Shown: positions 20,383 to 29,671, counted from the stretch's first letter. The stretch is 64,000 nt of DNA from Microlunatus parietis (GCF_013407955.1 NZ_JACCBU010000001.1:2790001-2854000), one strand, 5' to 3'. Translations and numbers: made by a program. Notes: a model not told the origin generated them from the letters alone.

Positions 20383-20933
20383 CGCAGCAGACCCTTCAGC
20401 TCGCGGGTCGGGACGTCGATCAGGGCACGCTGCTCGGTCCGCTCGGCCGCCTCGTCGGCGTTCAGGCCGACCGGCAGGTCACGGACCTTGTCGCGCAGCT
20501 TGAACATCGCGTCGATCAGCATCTCCGGCCGCGGCGGGCAGCCGGGCAGGTAGATGTCGACCGGCACCACATGATCGACGCCCTGGACGATCGCGTAGTT
20601 GTTGAACATGCCGCCGGTGCTGGCGCAGACGCCCATCGCGAGCACCCACTTAGGGTTGTGCATCTGGTCGTAGATCTGCCGCAGCACCGGGGCCATCTTC
20701 TGGCTCACCCGGCCGGCGACGATCATCAGGTCGGCCTGCCGCGGCGAGGCCCGGAAGACCTCCTGGCCCCAGCGGCCGGAGTCGTACCGCGGCGCGCCGT
20801 ACGTCATCATCTCGATGGCGCAGCAGGCCAGGCCGAAGGTGGCCGGCCAGAACGACGCGCTGCGCATGTAGCCGAAGATGTTCTCGACGGTGGTCAGCAG
20901 CACCCCGGTAGGGAGCTTCTCTTCTACGCCCAT
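20379..20933 (-). CDS. nuoB: NADH-quinone oxidoreductase subunit B (cluster N2)
   Basis: 184 residues. The N2 [4Fe-4S] ligands are the tandem cysteines in [11 protein letters not shown], the cysteine in [11 protein letters not shown] and the one in [10 protein letters not shown]. The frame extends to ATG 20957, which would overlap nuoA by 23 bases. ATG 20933 ([10 protein letters not shown]) starts one base after the nuoA stop, has a GGAG ten bases upstream and matches the normal actinobacterial N-terminus, so it is preferred. Confidence 0.96.
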   Translation of the reverse strand: MGVEEKLPTGVLLTTVENIFGYMRSASFWPATFGLACCAIEMMTYGAPRYDSGRWGQEVFRASPRQADLMIVAGRVSQKMAPVLRQIYDQMHNPKWVLAMGVCASTGGMFNNYAIVQGVDHVVPVDIYLPGCPPRPEMLIDAMFKLRDKVRDLPVGLNADEAAERTEQRALIDVPTRELKGLLR

Positions 20934-20934
20934 G

Positions 20935-21297
20935 TCAGTCCCACTCCAATCCGCCACGGCGGAGCACGTAGATGTACGCGACGAAGACGGTCACGATGAA
21001 CAGGACCATCTCGACCAGCGCGAACGTGCCCATCTGATCGAACGAGACCGCCCACGGGTAGAGGAAGACGATCTCGATGTCGAAGACGATGAACAGCATC
21101 GCGGTGATGTAGTACTTGACGGGGAACCGGCCGCCGCCGATCGGCTGCGGGGTCGGCTCGATGCCGCACTCGTACGAGTCGTACTTGGCCCGGTTGTACC
21201 GCCCGGGACCGACGATCATGGTGGTCAGGATCGTCAGGCCGACGAACGCCGCGGCGATCGCCAGCATCATGACGATGCCCACGTACGGACTCACCAC
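20935..21297 (-). CDS. nuoA: NADH-quinone oxidoreductase subunit A
   Basis: 120 residues, three membrane helices. [18 protein letters not shown] and the [13 protein letters not shown] helix are diagnostic. First gene of the operon. Two consecutive GTG codons (21297 and 21294) follow GAGGAGG at an ideal distance (eight bases to the first), so the start is placed at 21297 and not at the longer frame's first codon at 21330. Confidence 0.96.
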   Translation of the reverse strand: MVSPYVGIVMMLAIAAAFVGLTILTTMIVGPGRYNRAKYDSYECGIEPTPQPIGGGRFPVKYYITAMLFIVFDIEIVFLYPWAVSFDQMGTFALVEMVLFIVTVFVAYIYVLRRGGLEWD

Positions 21298-21447
21298 TGA
21301 CCTGCCCTCCTCGTAACGTGCGCCGGACACGCGGCGCGATCAGGGCGCGCCGCAAGCACGACGCCGGACAGGGTGGGACCCATTTCCGCTCCTGCTTGGT
21401 CTTGTTACCTGGCGCGCGCCGGCACCACGGCATTCGGGGTCTTGAGT

Positions 21448-21465
21448 TAGTGAAAACAATCACTA
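21448..21465. promoter_or_regulatory. Palindromic candidate operator upstream of nuoA
   Basis: TAGTGAAAACAATCACTA is an inverted repeat with six-base arms (TAGTGA/TCACTA) and a six-base A-rich spacer, about 150 bases upstream of the nuoA start in an otherwise GC-rich gap. The shape (TGTGA-N6-TCACA-like) resembles sites of CRP/FNR-type regulators and of Rex, the NADH/NAD+ sensor known to control respiratory genes in Actinobacteria. It differs from those consensuses in one base per half. The regulator is inference. Confidence 0.5.
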
Positions 21466-21562
21466 GCTCGGCGTCAGTCTACGACTCCTGATTCTGGCCC
21501 GCCACTTGACCCACCCTGGTGTCCGCCACGCCGGATTCCCAACCCTGTAAGGAAGATCCGCT

Positions 21563-22447
21563 TCATTTACGCATGCCGAACCTTGCGTAAATGAGCTCGA
21601 GGTCGTCCGGAACGGGCCCGGGACCGATCTCGACGTGGAGGGCGGCCGAGCGATGCGGCGGCGGTACGGGAAGCGTCCGCGTGAAGCGACCCTCGGCTTC
21701 CTCGGCCTCCTCGGCGTCCGCGGTCGGCCGCTCGTCACCGGCCAGTTCGACGGCGTCGGCCAGCGCGTCCACCTGATCACGATCGGGGCCGACCAAGATC
21801 ACGGCAGCGGGTGCGCGCTCCTTGATCAGGTCTCGCACGGCCCGGACCGCGGCGCCGTCGCGCAGGGCCCAGGCGCGGTGCTGGCGTTCGGTGTCGATGT
21901 CCCAGGTCGCGGCCCGGTCGAGCTCGTGGCGGGGCAGGTCGAGGGGTGCGACCAGGCGACGGGCGGACCGGCCGGCGGCACCGTCCGGCCCGGCCTCCCG
22001 GACCAGGTGCTCGGCGGCGGGGCGCCGCAACGCGAGTTGGAGCGGCTGTTCCCGGCCGGACCGGTCGACCGCGAGCAGGCCGGGCGCGTCGGGGCGTCTG
22101 ACCAGTTCCGCCGCCAGGGCTTCCGCGGCCGTACCGGCGGCGGGCGCGTCGCCGGGCAGTACCAAGATCAACTCCGCCGTCGTGTCCAGAGCCGCGCGGA
22201 GCCCGGTGATCATCGCGGCCGCCGGGCCGCCGTCCGGATGATCATCGGCGACGAACCGAATGCGCACTGGGCTTGTCGAAGTGCCAGGCCGGACCGGGCC
22301 GACGATGATCACTTCACGCTCGGTGTGCAGTCCGGCGATCGCCCACTCCAGCAGCGGTCGGCCGTCGACCTCGGCGGCCAGCTTGTCGCTGCCGTACCGG
22401 CGCGACAGGCCACCGGCCAGCACCACCGCGACGGCACTCATGATCAT
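21563..22447 (-). CDS. MobA-like molybdenum cofactor guanylyltransferase family protein
   Basis: 294 residues. The nucleotidyltransferase signature AVVLAGGLSRRYGSDKLAAEVDGRPLL is at the N-terminus. (G-G-x-S-R-R-x-G-x-D-K is the key pattern.) A central DDHPDGGPAAAM segment matches the substrate loop of MobA/CTP-type transferases. The final ~90 residues are an additional charged region of unknown role. The start ATG 22447 shares one base with the menF stop; ATG 22441 is equally possible (ATGATCATG). It is co-directional with menF, suggesting a two-gene unit. A stretch at 22267-22285 resembles one arm of the REP element found in nuoJ. Confidence 0.75.
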   Translation of the reverse strand: MIMSAVAVVLAGGLSRRYGSDKLAAEVDGRPLLEWAIAGLHTEREVIIVGPVRPGTSTSPVRIRFVADDHPDGGPAAAMITGLRAALDTTAELILVLPGDAPAAGTAAEALAAELVRRPDAPGLLAVDRSGREQPLQLALRRPAAEHLVREAGPDGAAGRSARRLVAPLDLPRHELDRAATWDIDTERQHRAWALRDGAAVRAVRDLIKERAPAAVILVGPDRDQVDALADAVELAGDERPTADAEEAEEAEGRFTRTLPVPPPHRSAALHVEIGPGPVPDDLELIYARFGMRK

Positions 22448-23724
22448 CAACCGGCGAGCGCGTCCCGCATCGGCACCAGTTTGGCGTTGGACTCGGCCAG
22501 TTCCGCCTCGGGATCGGAGCCGGCGACGATGCCGCAGCCGGCGTAGAGCCGGATCTGCCGCGGGTCGGTGTCGTCGATCTGCCCGCAGCGCAGCGCGATC
22601 CCCCACTCGCCGTCGCCGCGGGCGTCGATCCAGCCGACCGGCCCGGCGTAGCGGCCGCGGTCCATCTTCTCCAGCTCGGCGATCGTGGTCCGGGCCAGGT
22701 CGGTCGGGGTGCCGCAGACCGCGGCGCTCGGGTGCAGGGCCGCGGCGAGGCCGAGTGCCGTGGTGCCGGGGTCGAGCGCGGCGGTGACGTCGGTGGCCAG
22801 GTGCAGCACGTTGGGCAGTTCCAGCACGTACGGCGCGTCGGGCACGTTCATCCCGGAGCAGTACGGCGCCAGGGCCGCGGCCACCGAGCGGACCGCGTAC
22901 TCGTGCTCCTCCAGGTCCTTGCTGGACCCGGACAGCGCGGCGGCCAGCGCAAGATCATGATCGTCGCGGCCGGTCCGGCGGATCGTCCCGGCCAGCACCC
23001 GCGAGGTGACCAGGCCGGCCTCGGAACGGACCAGCATCTCCGGCGTCGCGCCGACCAGCCCGTCCACCAGGTAGGTCCAGCAGCGCCGGTAGGTCCCGGA
23101 CAGTTGCCGGACCAGCCAGCGCGGGTCAAGATCGCGGTCGGCCACGGCCAGCAGGTTGCGGGCCAGCACCACCTTGTCCAGCCCGTTCGCGTTGATCCGG
23201 CGGACCGCCTCGGCGACGGCGCCCTCCCATTGCGGCCCGCTCAGCGCGCCGTCGGCGTAACTGACCGTGCGCGGCGCCTCCGGTGCCGAGTCCGGCTCGG
23301 CGGCCGGCGGGGCCGACCTGGTCAGCGGCGGGGTCAGGGCCTGTTTGGTCGGGTCGGAGATCTCGGTGATCCAGCTGCGGCCGCCGCGGTGCCCGTACAC
23401 CACCTCGGGGACGATCAGGATCGACTGCGAGTCCGTGTTGTCGGGGTCGAAGACGAAGCTGCCGAACGCCACCAGCCCGGAGCCGGACGGCGGATCGTCC
23501 AGGTCGGACTCGATCTCGGCGGCTTCGACCAGGTCGGCCCACCAGCGCTCGGCGTCGGCGAACGAGCTCGCCTTGTAGCGAGCCACCTCGCCGCAGCCGA
23601 TCAGGCCGGAGCCGTCCCTGATCCACGCGACGCCCTCGCGCCGCGGTAGCCGTTCCGCAAGATCCCCGAGGTCGGCGGCCTCTCGGGTCCGGACCCGGAG
23701 CGCCGGCCGCTGCACAGCATCCAC
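22447..23724 (-). CDS. menF: Isochorismate synthase
   Basis: 425 residues, chorismate-utilising enzyme family, converting chorismate to isochorismate. Family landmarks: NANGLDKVVLARNLLAV (about residue 180), GATPEMLVRSEAGLVTSRVLAGT (about 240, with T/R/G of the active site), SGSSKDLEEHEYAV, HPSAAVCGTPT and the C-terminal RCGQIDDTDPRQIRLYAGCGIVAGSDPEAE with the Mg-binding Glu. (Key residues only; the C-terminal block spans about 375-405.) GTG 23724 is chosen because translation further upstream is low-complexity. The assignment to menaquinone and not siderophore synthesis rests on the other men genes nearby. Confidence 0.88.
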   Translation of the reverse strand: MDAVQRPALRVRTREAADLGDLAERLPRREGVAWIRDGSGLIGCGEVARYKASSFADAERWWADLVEAAEIESDLDDPPSGSGLVAFGSFVFDPDNTDSQSILIVPEVVYGHRGGRSWITEISDPTKQALTPPLTRSAPPAAEPDSAPEAPRTVSYADGALSGPQWEGAVAEAVRRINANGLDKVVLARNLLAVADRDLDPRWLVRQLSGTYRRCWTYLVDGLVGATPEMLVRSEAGLVTSRVLAGTIRRTGRDDHDLALAAALSGSSKDLEEHEYAVRSVAAALAPYCSGMNVPDAPYVLELPNVLHLATDVTAALDPGTTALGLAAALHPSAAVCGTPTDLARTTIAELEKMDRGRYAGPVGWIDARGDGEWGIALRCGQIDDTDPRQIRLYAGCGIVAGSDPEAELAESNAKLVPMRDALAG

Positions 23725-23918
23725 ACCGCTCAGCGTATGCCGAGTGCCGGCGAACCTCCCCACGCCCGGACCCGCGGCAGGCCCGGCTGACCGTCCGGGT
23801 GTGACCAAGATGACGGCGTTGTGGGCTCGTACGCAGGATTGCGTAGCCCGGAGCCGCGCCCCGGCGGACGCGCCGGGCCCTGTCTCGGAGTGACGATGCG
23901 GGTGTCGAAGGAGGACCC

Positions 23919-24615
23919 ATGGACACGCTCGTCGCCACCACCCTCGCCGCGGTGCCGCGGATCTGGATCACCGCGCGGCCGCTGGAACGGACCGACCTCG
24001 CTGCGGAAGGCGGCGAACTTCGGGTTGTCCTTCGGCCTGACGCTGACGTCGGTCGCCTGGGCGAGCTCGTTCCTCCGGTTGTCGGCGGCCGTGCGCGGCG
24101 TCGTGCTGTCGATCTTCGCCGTGGTCTGCGTGATCGAGACCACGTTGATCACACTGCAGGCGCACCGCGGCGTGCCGTCGCATGTCAACTTCGAGACCCC
24201 GTTCGACACGGCCGTGTCGATGACGCTGGCCGGCGGTGGGCTGGTGATCATCGTCGTAGGACTGATCCTGGCCGGCGCGGCCCTGCGACGGACGGCCGAG
24301 CTGGCGCCGGAACTGCGCCTGGCCCTGCGGTTCGGCTTCGTCACACTGCTCGTCGCGTTCGGCACCGGGGCGATCATGATCGCGACCGGTGTCACCCTGG
24401 TCCGGTCGGGCGACCCGGCAGCGGCGTACGCGACCGCGGGGTTTCTCAAGCCGCTGCACGCCGTTTCGATGCACGCGATTCTGGTGCTCCCCGGGATCGC
24501 CTGGCTGCTCGGCTCCACCGGCTGGCCGCCGAGGCGGCGACTCATGATCATCCGGTACGCCGCCGTCGGCTATCTGGTCCTGCTGGCCGGAGCCGTGATC
24601 ATTTCCCTTGCGTGA
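23919..24615 (+). pseudogene. Membrane protein gene with an apparent frameshift
   Basis: ATG 23919 follows a strong GAAGGAGG, and the frame reads MDTLVATTLAAVPRIWITARP. It continues sensibly only to about 23995. From there the +1-related frame (TSLRKAANFGLSFGLTLTSV onward) carries a clear multi-helix membrane protein to the TGA at 24613-24615. Removing one base near 23992-23999 (accgacctcg) joins the halves into about 230 residues with six hydrophobic helices. I do not recognise the family. Either a recent pseudogene or a sequence error; several similar lesions occur elsewhere in the window. Confidence 0.65.
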
Positions 24616-24634
24616 CCAGCACCGCCCCCGCCTG

Positions 24635-25478
24635 TCAATCCCGCCACTCCTGCTGGTAGGCCGCGATCAACCAGCTGTCGATCCAGGCTCGGTCCGGTTC
24701 GTCGGGAAGTCGATCATGGTCGAGTTCGGTGATCAGATCCGCGCGCAGCTCGTTGATCACCCGCAGCGTCTCGGCCAGCGGCACGTCGCCGGAGCGGATC
24801 GCCCGGAGCAGGGTCCGGTGTGGTTCCGGGATCGGCAGCGTGATCCGGCCGGTCCGGGCGAACTCGAGGCCCTGCACGCCGAGCCGGGCCGCGTGCATGG
24901 CGAACTTCGTGTCGTAGCCGTGCTCGGCGATCAACTCGGGTCGGTTGGTGTGCCGGGACCGGGTGCCGTTCATCGCGCCGAGCTGGCTCTCCAGGTAGCC
25001 GAGGAATCGCCGGATCGACCGCAAGCTGCGCGAACCGGTGCGCGTTGGCCCGGACCTCCTCGGCGATCGGCGAGCCGACCACGATCTCGTTCTCGGGTAC
25101 GAAGATCGGCAGCAGGACGGTCGGGTTGCCGTCGGCGGCGAGTCGGGCCCACTTGCGTAGCGAGTAGACGAGCACGTCGAGATCACCGGCGCCGGACCGG
25201 TTGCGCAGGCCGCCGGGACGGTCCCAGGCGGTGTGCCGCTCGAACTGGTCGAACGGCCACGTGCCGCCGCCCGGCGTGGTGATCCGGGCCAGGCCGATCA
25301 CGTACTCCTGCGGCTCGATGCAGAAGCCCATCTCGTCCCGGTCGTCCTGTCCGCTGATCGACGTACCGTGGACGCCGGATCCGACCTGGACCAGCAGCTT
25401 CAGGCCGTTCTGGGCGATCCGGCAGGCGGCTTCGGAGGCATGCCGGTGCCGCGGGTAGGCCGACGGCAGCTGGTGCAT
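24635..25478 (-). pseudogene. Nucleotidyltransferase (pol-beta superfamily, COG3541-like), frameshifted
   Basis: The N-terminal part, from ATG 25478 (GGAGG seven bases upstream; an earlier ATG at 25484 is too close to it), has the nucleotidyltransferase motif GSGVHGTSISGQDDRDEMG with the two metal-binding acids. The C-terminal part lies in another frame: RRFLGYLESQLGAMNG, then ELIAEHGYDTKFAMHAARL, to the stop at 24635. Dropping one base at about 25023 (gcaagctgcg) joins them as RFAQLRSIRRFLGYLE and yields about 280 residues. The targets of this family are uncertain. Convergent with the frameshifted membrane gene. Confidence 0.75.
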
Positions 25479-25539
25479 GATCATTCCTCCTCGGGACGGG
25501 CTTCGATGGTGACACGCCCTGGCGCCGCCGGCGAGTGGA

Positions 25540-26313
25540 TTACCGGGGTTCGATGCGGAGCCGGCCGTTGGACACGGCCGCGGTGATCTTGCGCTCGGCA
25601 TCACCCCGTTTGGCGATCTTGATGGTGGACCTGGCATCCCGCAGGTCGGTCTTGATCTTGTAGCCGGAGTCGGGCACCCGGATCGTCGTGTTGCCGTCGG
25701 TGGTCCGGGTCTCGATCGTGGCGGGCGGCTCGTCGAACTCCAGGATCACGTAACCGTGGTCGGCCTTCGCCGTGACCTGGTCCGAGGTGAGCCGTTCGGC
25801 ACGCAGACTGCCGTCCCGGGTGGCCAGCACGACCGGGCCGGACACCTGGTCGAGGTTGAGGTTGCCGTCGGTCACCTTGATGTCGAGCGCCGCCGTGAAG
25901 CCGTTCGCGACCACGCTGCCGGTCTCGGCGGTGATCTTGACCGGGACGTTCGACGGCACCTCGACCCGGTGCCGGAGCCGGCATTCGATCACCACGCCGG
26001 AGCAGACGCCGCCGAGCTGGATCGTGTCGTCGCCGATCTTGGACCAGTCGGCGCGAGCGGTACCGGCGGTCTTCTCCGCCTCGAACCAGCGGGTCACCGT
26101 GACGGTGCGCTGCGGGCCTTCGGCGGGCGCCACCGGGACGACCTCGAGCTCGCCGAAGTCGGAGTCGATCACGATCCGGTCGCCGGTCAGTTCATAGGTC
26201 GCCACCTCCGGCGTACCGTCGCCGACCTTGGTGACGGCGCACGAGGCGCCGGCCAGGGCGACCATGATCACGGCGAGCAGGGCGCCGGCCCGGGCGGGGG
26301 TGAAGGAAGTCAT
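25540..26313 (-). CDS. DUF4097-like beta-repeat lipoprotein
   Basis: 257 residues from ATG 26313. A basic/hydrophobic N-terminus leads to LAGASCAVTK, a lipobox-like site, so it is probably exported and lipid-anchored. The mature part is a run of beta-strand repeats (VPVKITAETGSVVANG, ALDIKVTDGNLNLDQVSG, TIETRTTDGNTTIRVPDSG) typical of the DUF4097/adhesin-like right-handed repeat fold. Two cysteines in GGVCSGVVIECRL may form a disulfide. The function of this family is unknown. Confidence 0.8.
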   Translation of the reverse strand: MTSFTPARAGALLAVIMVALAGASCAVTKVGDGTPEVATYELTGDRIVIDSDFGELEVVPVAPAEGPQRTVTVTRWFEAEKTAGTARADWSKIGDDTIQLGGVCSGVVIECRLRHRVEVPSNVPVKITAETGSVVANGFTAALDIKVTDGNLNLDQVSGPVVLATRDGSLRAERLTSDQVTAKADHGYVILEFDEPPATIETRTTDGNTTIRVPDSGYKIKTDLRDARSTIKIAKRGDAERKITAAVSNGRLRIEPR

Positions 26314-26513
26314 GACCGGGAGGCTATGAAGATCAACAGCGGTTGCACATGCGGAATGGCCCTGGCCATCGCCCCCACGCTCCCCGTACCCCCACCGTCC
26401 GACCGGCCTACGACCGAACTCGGACAGCGCGGAAGTCCCCGCCGCGTCTGGTGCCCTCCGGTTTCCACGAAACTCGGTCGCCCGACCGCCGATGCCGGGG
26501 CACACTGACCGGC

Positions 26514-27467
26514 ATGGTTCCACCAACCCCGATCCCCGTCGGAGCGACTGCCCTGCGCCCGGTCTGGACCGACCTGCCCGGCCAGGTCCGGGCCGAGATC
26601 GAGACGCTCGCCGGCGGCACCGTGATCGAGGCACGATCGCAGGGAAGCGGCTTCACGCCGGGCTTCGCGTCCCGGTTGGTGCTGGCCGACGGCCGCCGGT
26701 TGTTCGTGAAGGCGGCCGGCTCGGCGTACCCGTGGATGATCGAGGCCTACCAGGCCGAGGTGGCCAAGCTGCGCCTGCTGCCGGCCGCTGTCCCGGCACC
26801 GTCGGTGATCTTCGACCGCCGGTTCCAGGTCGACGGCGAGGACTGGCTGATCGCCGGCTTCGTCGACATCGACGGCCGGCCGCCGCTACGGCCCTGGCGA
26901 GAGGACGAGGCGGCGGCCGTACTGCGGTGCGCCACCGAGCTCGGCCGGGCCCTGACGCCGCCGCCGACCGGAGCCGACTGGCTCGGCCTGGAGGTGGAGT
27001 TCGCGCGGAATGCCGACGACTGGGCGATGATCGCCGAGCAGGACCTGCTGCCGGCCGATCTCATCGAGCCTGGCGCCGAGCTGGCCCGTGACTTCCTGGC
27101 CCGGCTGCCGAGGACCACGCTGGTGCACTGCGACCTGCGCGACGACAACGTGATCATCGGCAGCGACGGCCGGGTCAACGTCTGCGATTGGAACTTCCCC
27201 GTCCTCGGCCCGATCTGGACCGACACCGTCACGCTGGCGATCTCCATGCACGGCGACGGCCTGAATGCCGAACGGCTGCTGGCCGAGACCGGCGCGATCG
27301 ACGATGATGCCCTGGTCGACGGCTTCCTCGCCATGCTGCTCGGCTACTTCACCATCGCCGGCAGCCGACCGGAGGTGGACAACTCGCCGTACCTGAGGGC
27401 GCACCAGCGCTGGTACGCCGACGCCACCGCGGACTGGCTGCGGCGGCGGGTGCTGCGGACCTACTGA
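26514..27467 (+). CDS. APH-family phosphotransferase (protein-kinase-like fold)
   Basis: 317 residues. FVKAAG near residue 65 supplies the ATP-binding lysine. LVHCDLRDDNVII near 205 is the HxDxxxxN catalytic loop, and VCDWNFPVLGP replaces the usual DFG-type metal site (D-W). Family members phosphorylate aminoglycosides, choline, fructosamine or other small molecules, and nothing here identifies the substrate. ATG 26514 is chosen because upstream codons look non-coding. It overlaps the convergent membrane-protein gene by seven bases. Confidence 0.82.
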   Translation: MVPPTPIPVGATALRPVWTDLPGQVRAEIETLAGGTVIEARSQGSGFTPGFASRLVLADGRRLFVKAAGSAYPWMIEAYQAEVAKLRLLPAAVPAPSVIFDRRFQVDGEDWLIAGFVDIDGRPPLRPWREDEAAAVLRCATELGRALTPPPTGADWLGLEVEFARNADDWAMIAEQDLLPADLIEPGAELARDFLARLPRTTLVHCDLRDDNVIIGSDGRVNVCDWNFPVLGPIWTDTVTLAISMHGDGLNAERLLAETGAIDDDALVDGFLAMLLGYFTIAGSRPEVDNSPYLRAHQRWYADATADWLRRRVLRTY

Positions 27468-28234
27468 CCGAGACCGGCCTTGTCGACCCGCCGGTGGAAG
27501 CGCATGCCGGCCAGTCCGCCGAGCACGGCGCCGAGCAAGCTGACCAGAACAACGGCGACCGCGGCGACGACGCCGCCGGTCGTCAGTGTGCCTTCGTTGA
27601 TCGGCAGTCGCGGGAAGCCGCCGAGCCGGGCCAGGACGTCGAACTGGTTGCCGGCGACCAGGCCGAGGAGCGCCACGGCGACGGCCATGATGATCGCCCA
27701 GAGCCAGACGCCGACGCCCTGGGTGATGCCGTTGAACCGCGCCATCCGGCCCGCGACATAGCCGCCGCAGTAGTAGCCGATCAAGATCACCACCAGGAGG
27801 GCAATCCCGCCGACCAGACCGATGGTGCCGGAGTACTGCGCGACGTTGGTGGCGTCGACGCCCTGGCTCAGCCCGATGGCGGTGCCGGCAGCACTGACCA
27901 GTGAGGCGAGCAGCACGACGGTGCCGGTGGCGGTGAGCCAGCCGAAGAAGCACGACCCGAACTTCATTCCGCCGAAGCGTTCCTTCTCCCGGTCCACCAC
28001 GCTGCGGCGGTCGGTATCGAAACGCTCGGCCTCCTCGGGTGCGATCGGATGCTCCTGGTCCTGATCATGGTCAGCGAGAGGTCCGGTGCGATCGTCATCG
28101 GTCGGCTCGTCCATGGCCCGGCTGGGCCGTGGCTCGTCGCCGACCGGCCGATCAGGTCCGGCTCCGGCCGGCCGATCAGGTCCGGCTCCGGCCGGCGTGG
28201 CATCTCGGTTCGGTGGGTTCCCAGCGATACTCAT
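27461..28234 (-). CDS. Membrane protein with long hydrophilic N-terminus
   Basis: 257 residues. The first ~90 are charged and Pro/Gly/Asp-rich, including a tandem duplication of GAGPDRP from two 24-bp DNA repeats (28146-28193). Then come four hydrophobic helices (FFGWLTATGTVVLLASLVSA; GGIALLVVILIGYYCGGYVAG; WLWAIIMAVAVALLGLVAG; VVAAVAVVLVSLLGAVLGG). GYYCGGYVAGRMARFNG resembles TIGR04086/YrzE-type membrane proteins. Role unknown; possibly a stress-associated envelope protein. Confidence 0.75.
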   Translation of the reverse strand: MSIAGNPPNRDATPAGAGPDRPAGAGPDRPVGDEPRPSRAMDEPTDDDRTGPLADHDQDQEHPIAPEEAERFDTDRRSVVDREKERFGGMKFGSCFFGWLTATGTVVLLASLVSAAGTAIGLSQGVDATNVAQYSGTIGLVGGIALLVVILIGYYCGGYVAGRMARFNGITQGVGVWLWAIIMAVAVALLGLVAGNQFDVLARLGGFPRLPINEGTLTTGGVVAAVAVVLVSLLGAVLGGLAGMRFHRRVDKAGLGQ

Positions 28235-28355
28235 GGTCCATCCCCCTGTCTCAAAACGCCCAGTACCTGCCTTCTACCCACGACGAGCGTCCGCCAAACC
28301 CCGTCACGGGCACCCACGGACCCGTACCTCTGACTCCAGGGCCCGGCGAAGGCGG

Positions 28356-28370
28356 AGCCCGACCCGGGCT
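28356..28370. promoter_or_regulatory. Palindrome upstream of clpP pair, candidate operator
   Basis: AGCCCGACCCGGGCT has six-base perfect arms and a three-base centre, 79 bases before the clpP start, in the 214-base gap between divergent genes. A ClgR/PopR-like regulator is encoded just downstream of the clpP pair, which makes an operator plausible. In 70% GC sequence such palindromes also arise by chance. Confidence 0.25.
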
Positions 28371-28448
28371 CTGCCCTCAGCTAAACGATCTTGGTCCAGG
28401 CCCTGGCGTCGGTCATGGTTGAGCACACCACGAGAAGCAGGAGTGATC

Positions 28449-29057
28449 ATGACCGCAACCCAGACCGAACGGCCGCAGCTGTTCGGCGACCATCTCAACG
28501 CCCGGCTGCTGGAGCAGCGGATCATCGTGCTCGGCGTCGAGGTCGACGACGCGATCGCGAACCAGATCTGTGCCCAGCTGCTGCTCCTGTCGGCGCAGGA
28601 CCCGCGGCGCGACATCACCATCTACATCAACTCGCCGGGTGGATCGGTCAGCGCCGGCCTGGCAATGTACGACACGATCCAGATGATCCCGAACGACGTC
28701 AGCACGCTGGCGATGGGACTGGCCGGCAGCATGGCGCAGATCCTGCTGTGCACCGGCACCAAGGGGAAGCGGTACGCGCTGCCGCACGCGCAGATCCTGA
28801 TGCATCAGGGATCGGCCGGGTTCGGCGGTACGGCAGCGGACATCGAGATCTACGCCCGGCAGCTGGACCGGACCTCGCAGGTGGTCAATCAGTTGATCTC
28901 CGAGCACACCGGGCAACCGGTCAGCAAGATCATCGAGGACAGCCAGCGGGACCGCTGGTTCAGCGCCGAGGAGGCGCTAGCGTACGGCATGATCGACAAG
29001 ATCATCCACCGCGTCGAGGACGTACGGCCGGCGGCGGCCGGGAAGGTCGGTTTGTGA
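28449..29057 (+). CDS. ATP-dependent Clp protease proteolytic subunit, catalytically complete
   Basis: 202 residues. The catalytic triad is intact: Ser94 (GLAGSMAQ), His119 (ILMHQG) and Asp168 ([15 protein letters not shown]). AGGAG precedes ATG 28449 by five bases. The N-terminal axial-loop region ([24 protein letters not shown]) and head-domain helix ([25 protein letters not shown]) are normal. It acts as a barrel of heptameric rings fed by ClpX/ClpC ATPases. The stop overlaps the GTG of the second clpP gene. By neighbourhood it resembles the accessory clpP3-clpP4 pair of Streptomyces more than the housekeeping clpP1-clpP2-clpX locus, since no tig or clpX lies nearby. Confidence 0.93.
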   Translation: MTATQTERPQLFGDHLNARLLEQRIIVLGVEVDDAIANQICAQLLLLSAQDPRRDITIYINSPGGSVSAGLAMYDTIQMIPNDVSTLAMGLAGSMAQILLCTGTKGKRYALPHAQILMHQGSAGFGGTAADIEIYARQLDRTSQVVNQLISEHTGQPVSKIIEDSQRDRWFSAEEALAYGMIDKIIHRVEDVRPAAAGKVGL

Positions 29058-29671
29058 TCATGGGGCAATACACGATTCCCACGGTGGTGGAGCGGACGCC
29101 GACCGGCGAGCGCGCGTTCGACATCTACTCCCGGCTGCTCAACGAGCGGATCATCTTCCTCGGCACGGAGATCGACGACGGCGTGGCGAACGTGATCATC
29201 GCGCAGTTGCTGCACCTGGACTCCGAGAGCGCCGGCCTCGACATCAACCTGCACATCAATTCACCGGGCGGCTCGTACACCGCGATGATGGCGATCTACG
29301 ACACCATGCAGTTTGTCCGGTCCGACGTGGCCACGTTCTGCATGGGCCAGGCCGGTGCCGCGGCCGCGGTCCTGCTGACGGCCGGGACGCACGGCAAGCG
29401 GGCCGTGCTGCGGCACAGCAAGGTGCTGCTGCAACAGCCGTCCGGCGGTGCCCGGGGGACCCTGCCCGACCTTGCCGTGCAGGCCAAGGAGATGGCCAAG
29501 CTGCGCGAGGAGATCGAGGAGGTGATGGCCGAGCACACCGGGCACTCGGCGGACAAGATCAGGATCGACAGCGACCGGGACCGGGTGTTCGGTGCCGAGG
29601 AGGCGGTCGCGTACGGCCTCGCCGATCAGGTGGTGACCACCCGGAAGGTGCTCGAGCCCGCCTACGCCTAG
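29054..29671 (+). CDS. ClpP-like subunit without catalytic Ser and His (ClpR-like)
   Basis: 205 residues with the complete ClpP fold signature ([33 protein letters not shown]). In the position of the nucleophile the sequence reads [11 protein letters not shown] (Ala102 for Ser), and in the position of the catalytic histidine [10 protein letters not shown] (Gln127 for His); Asp176 is kept. This should be proteolytically inactive and work as a partner ring or as mixed-ring subunits, like ClpR in cyanobacteria and plastids. GTG 29054 overlaps the upstream stop (GTGA) with AAGG seven bases before; ATG 29060 is the alternative. Confidence 0.9.
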   Translation: MIMGQYTIPTVVERTPTGERAFDIYSRLLNERIIFLGTEIDDGVANVIIAQLLHLDSESAGLDINLHINSPGGSYTAMMAIYDTMQFVRSDVATFCMGQAGAAAAVLLTAGTHGKRAVLRHSKVLLQQPSGGARGTLPDLAVQAKEMAKLREEIEEVMAEHTGHSADKIRIDSDRDRVFGAEEAVAYGLADQVVTTRKVLEPAYA

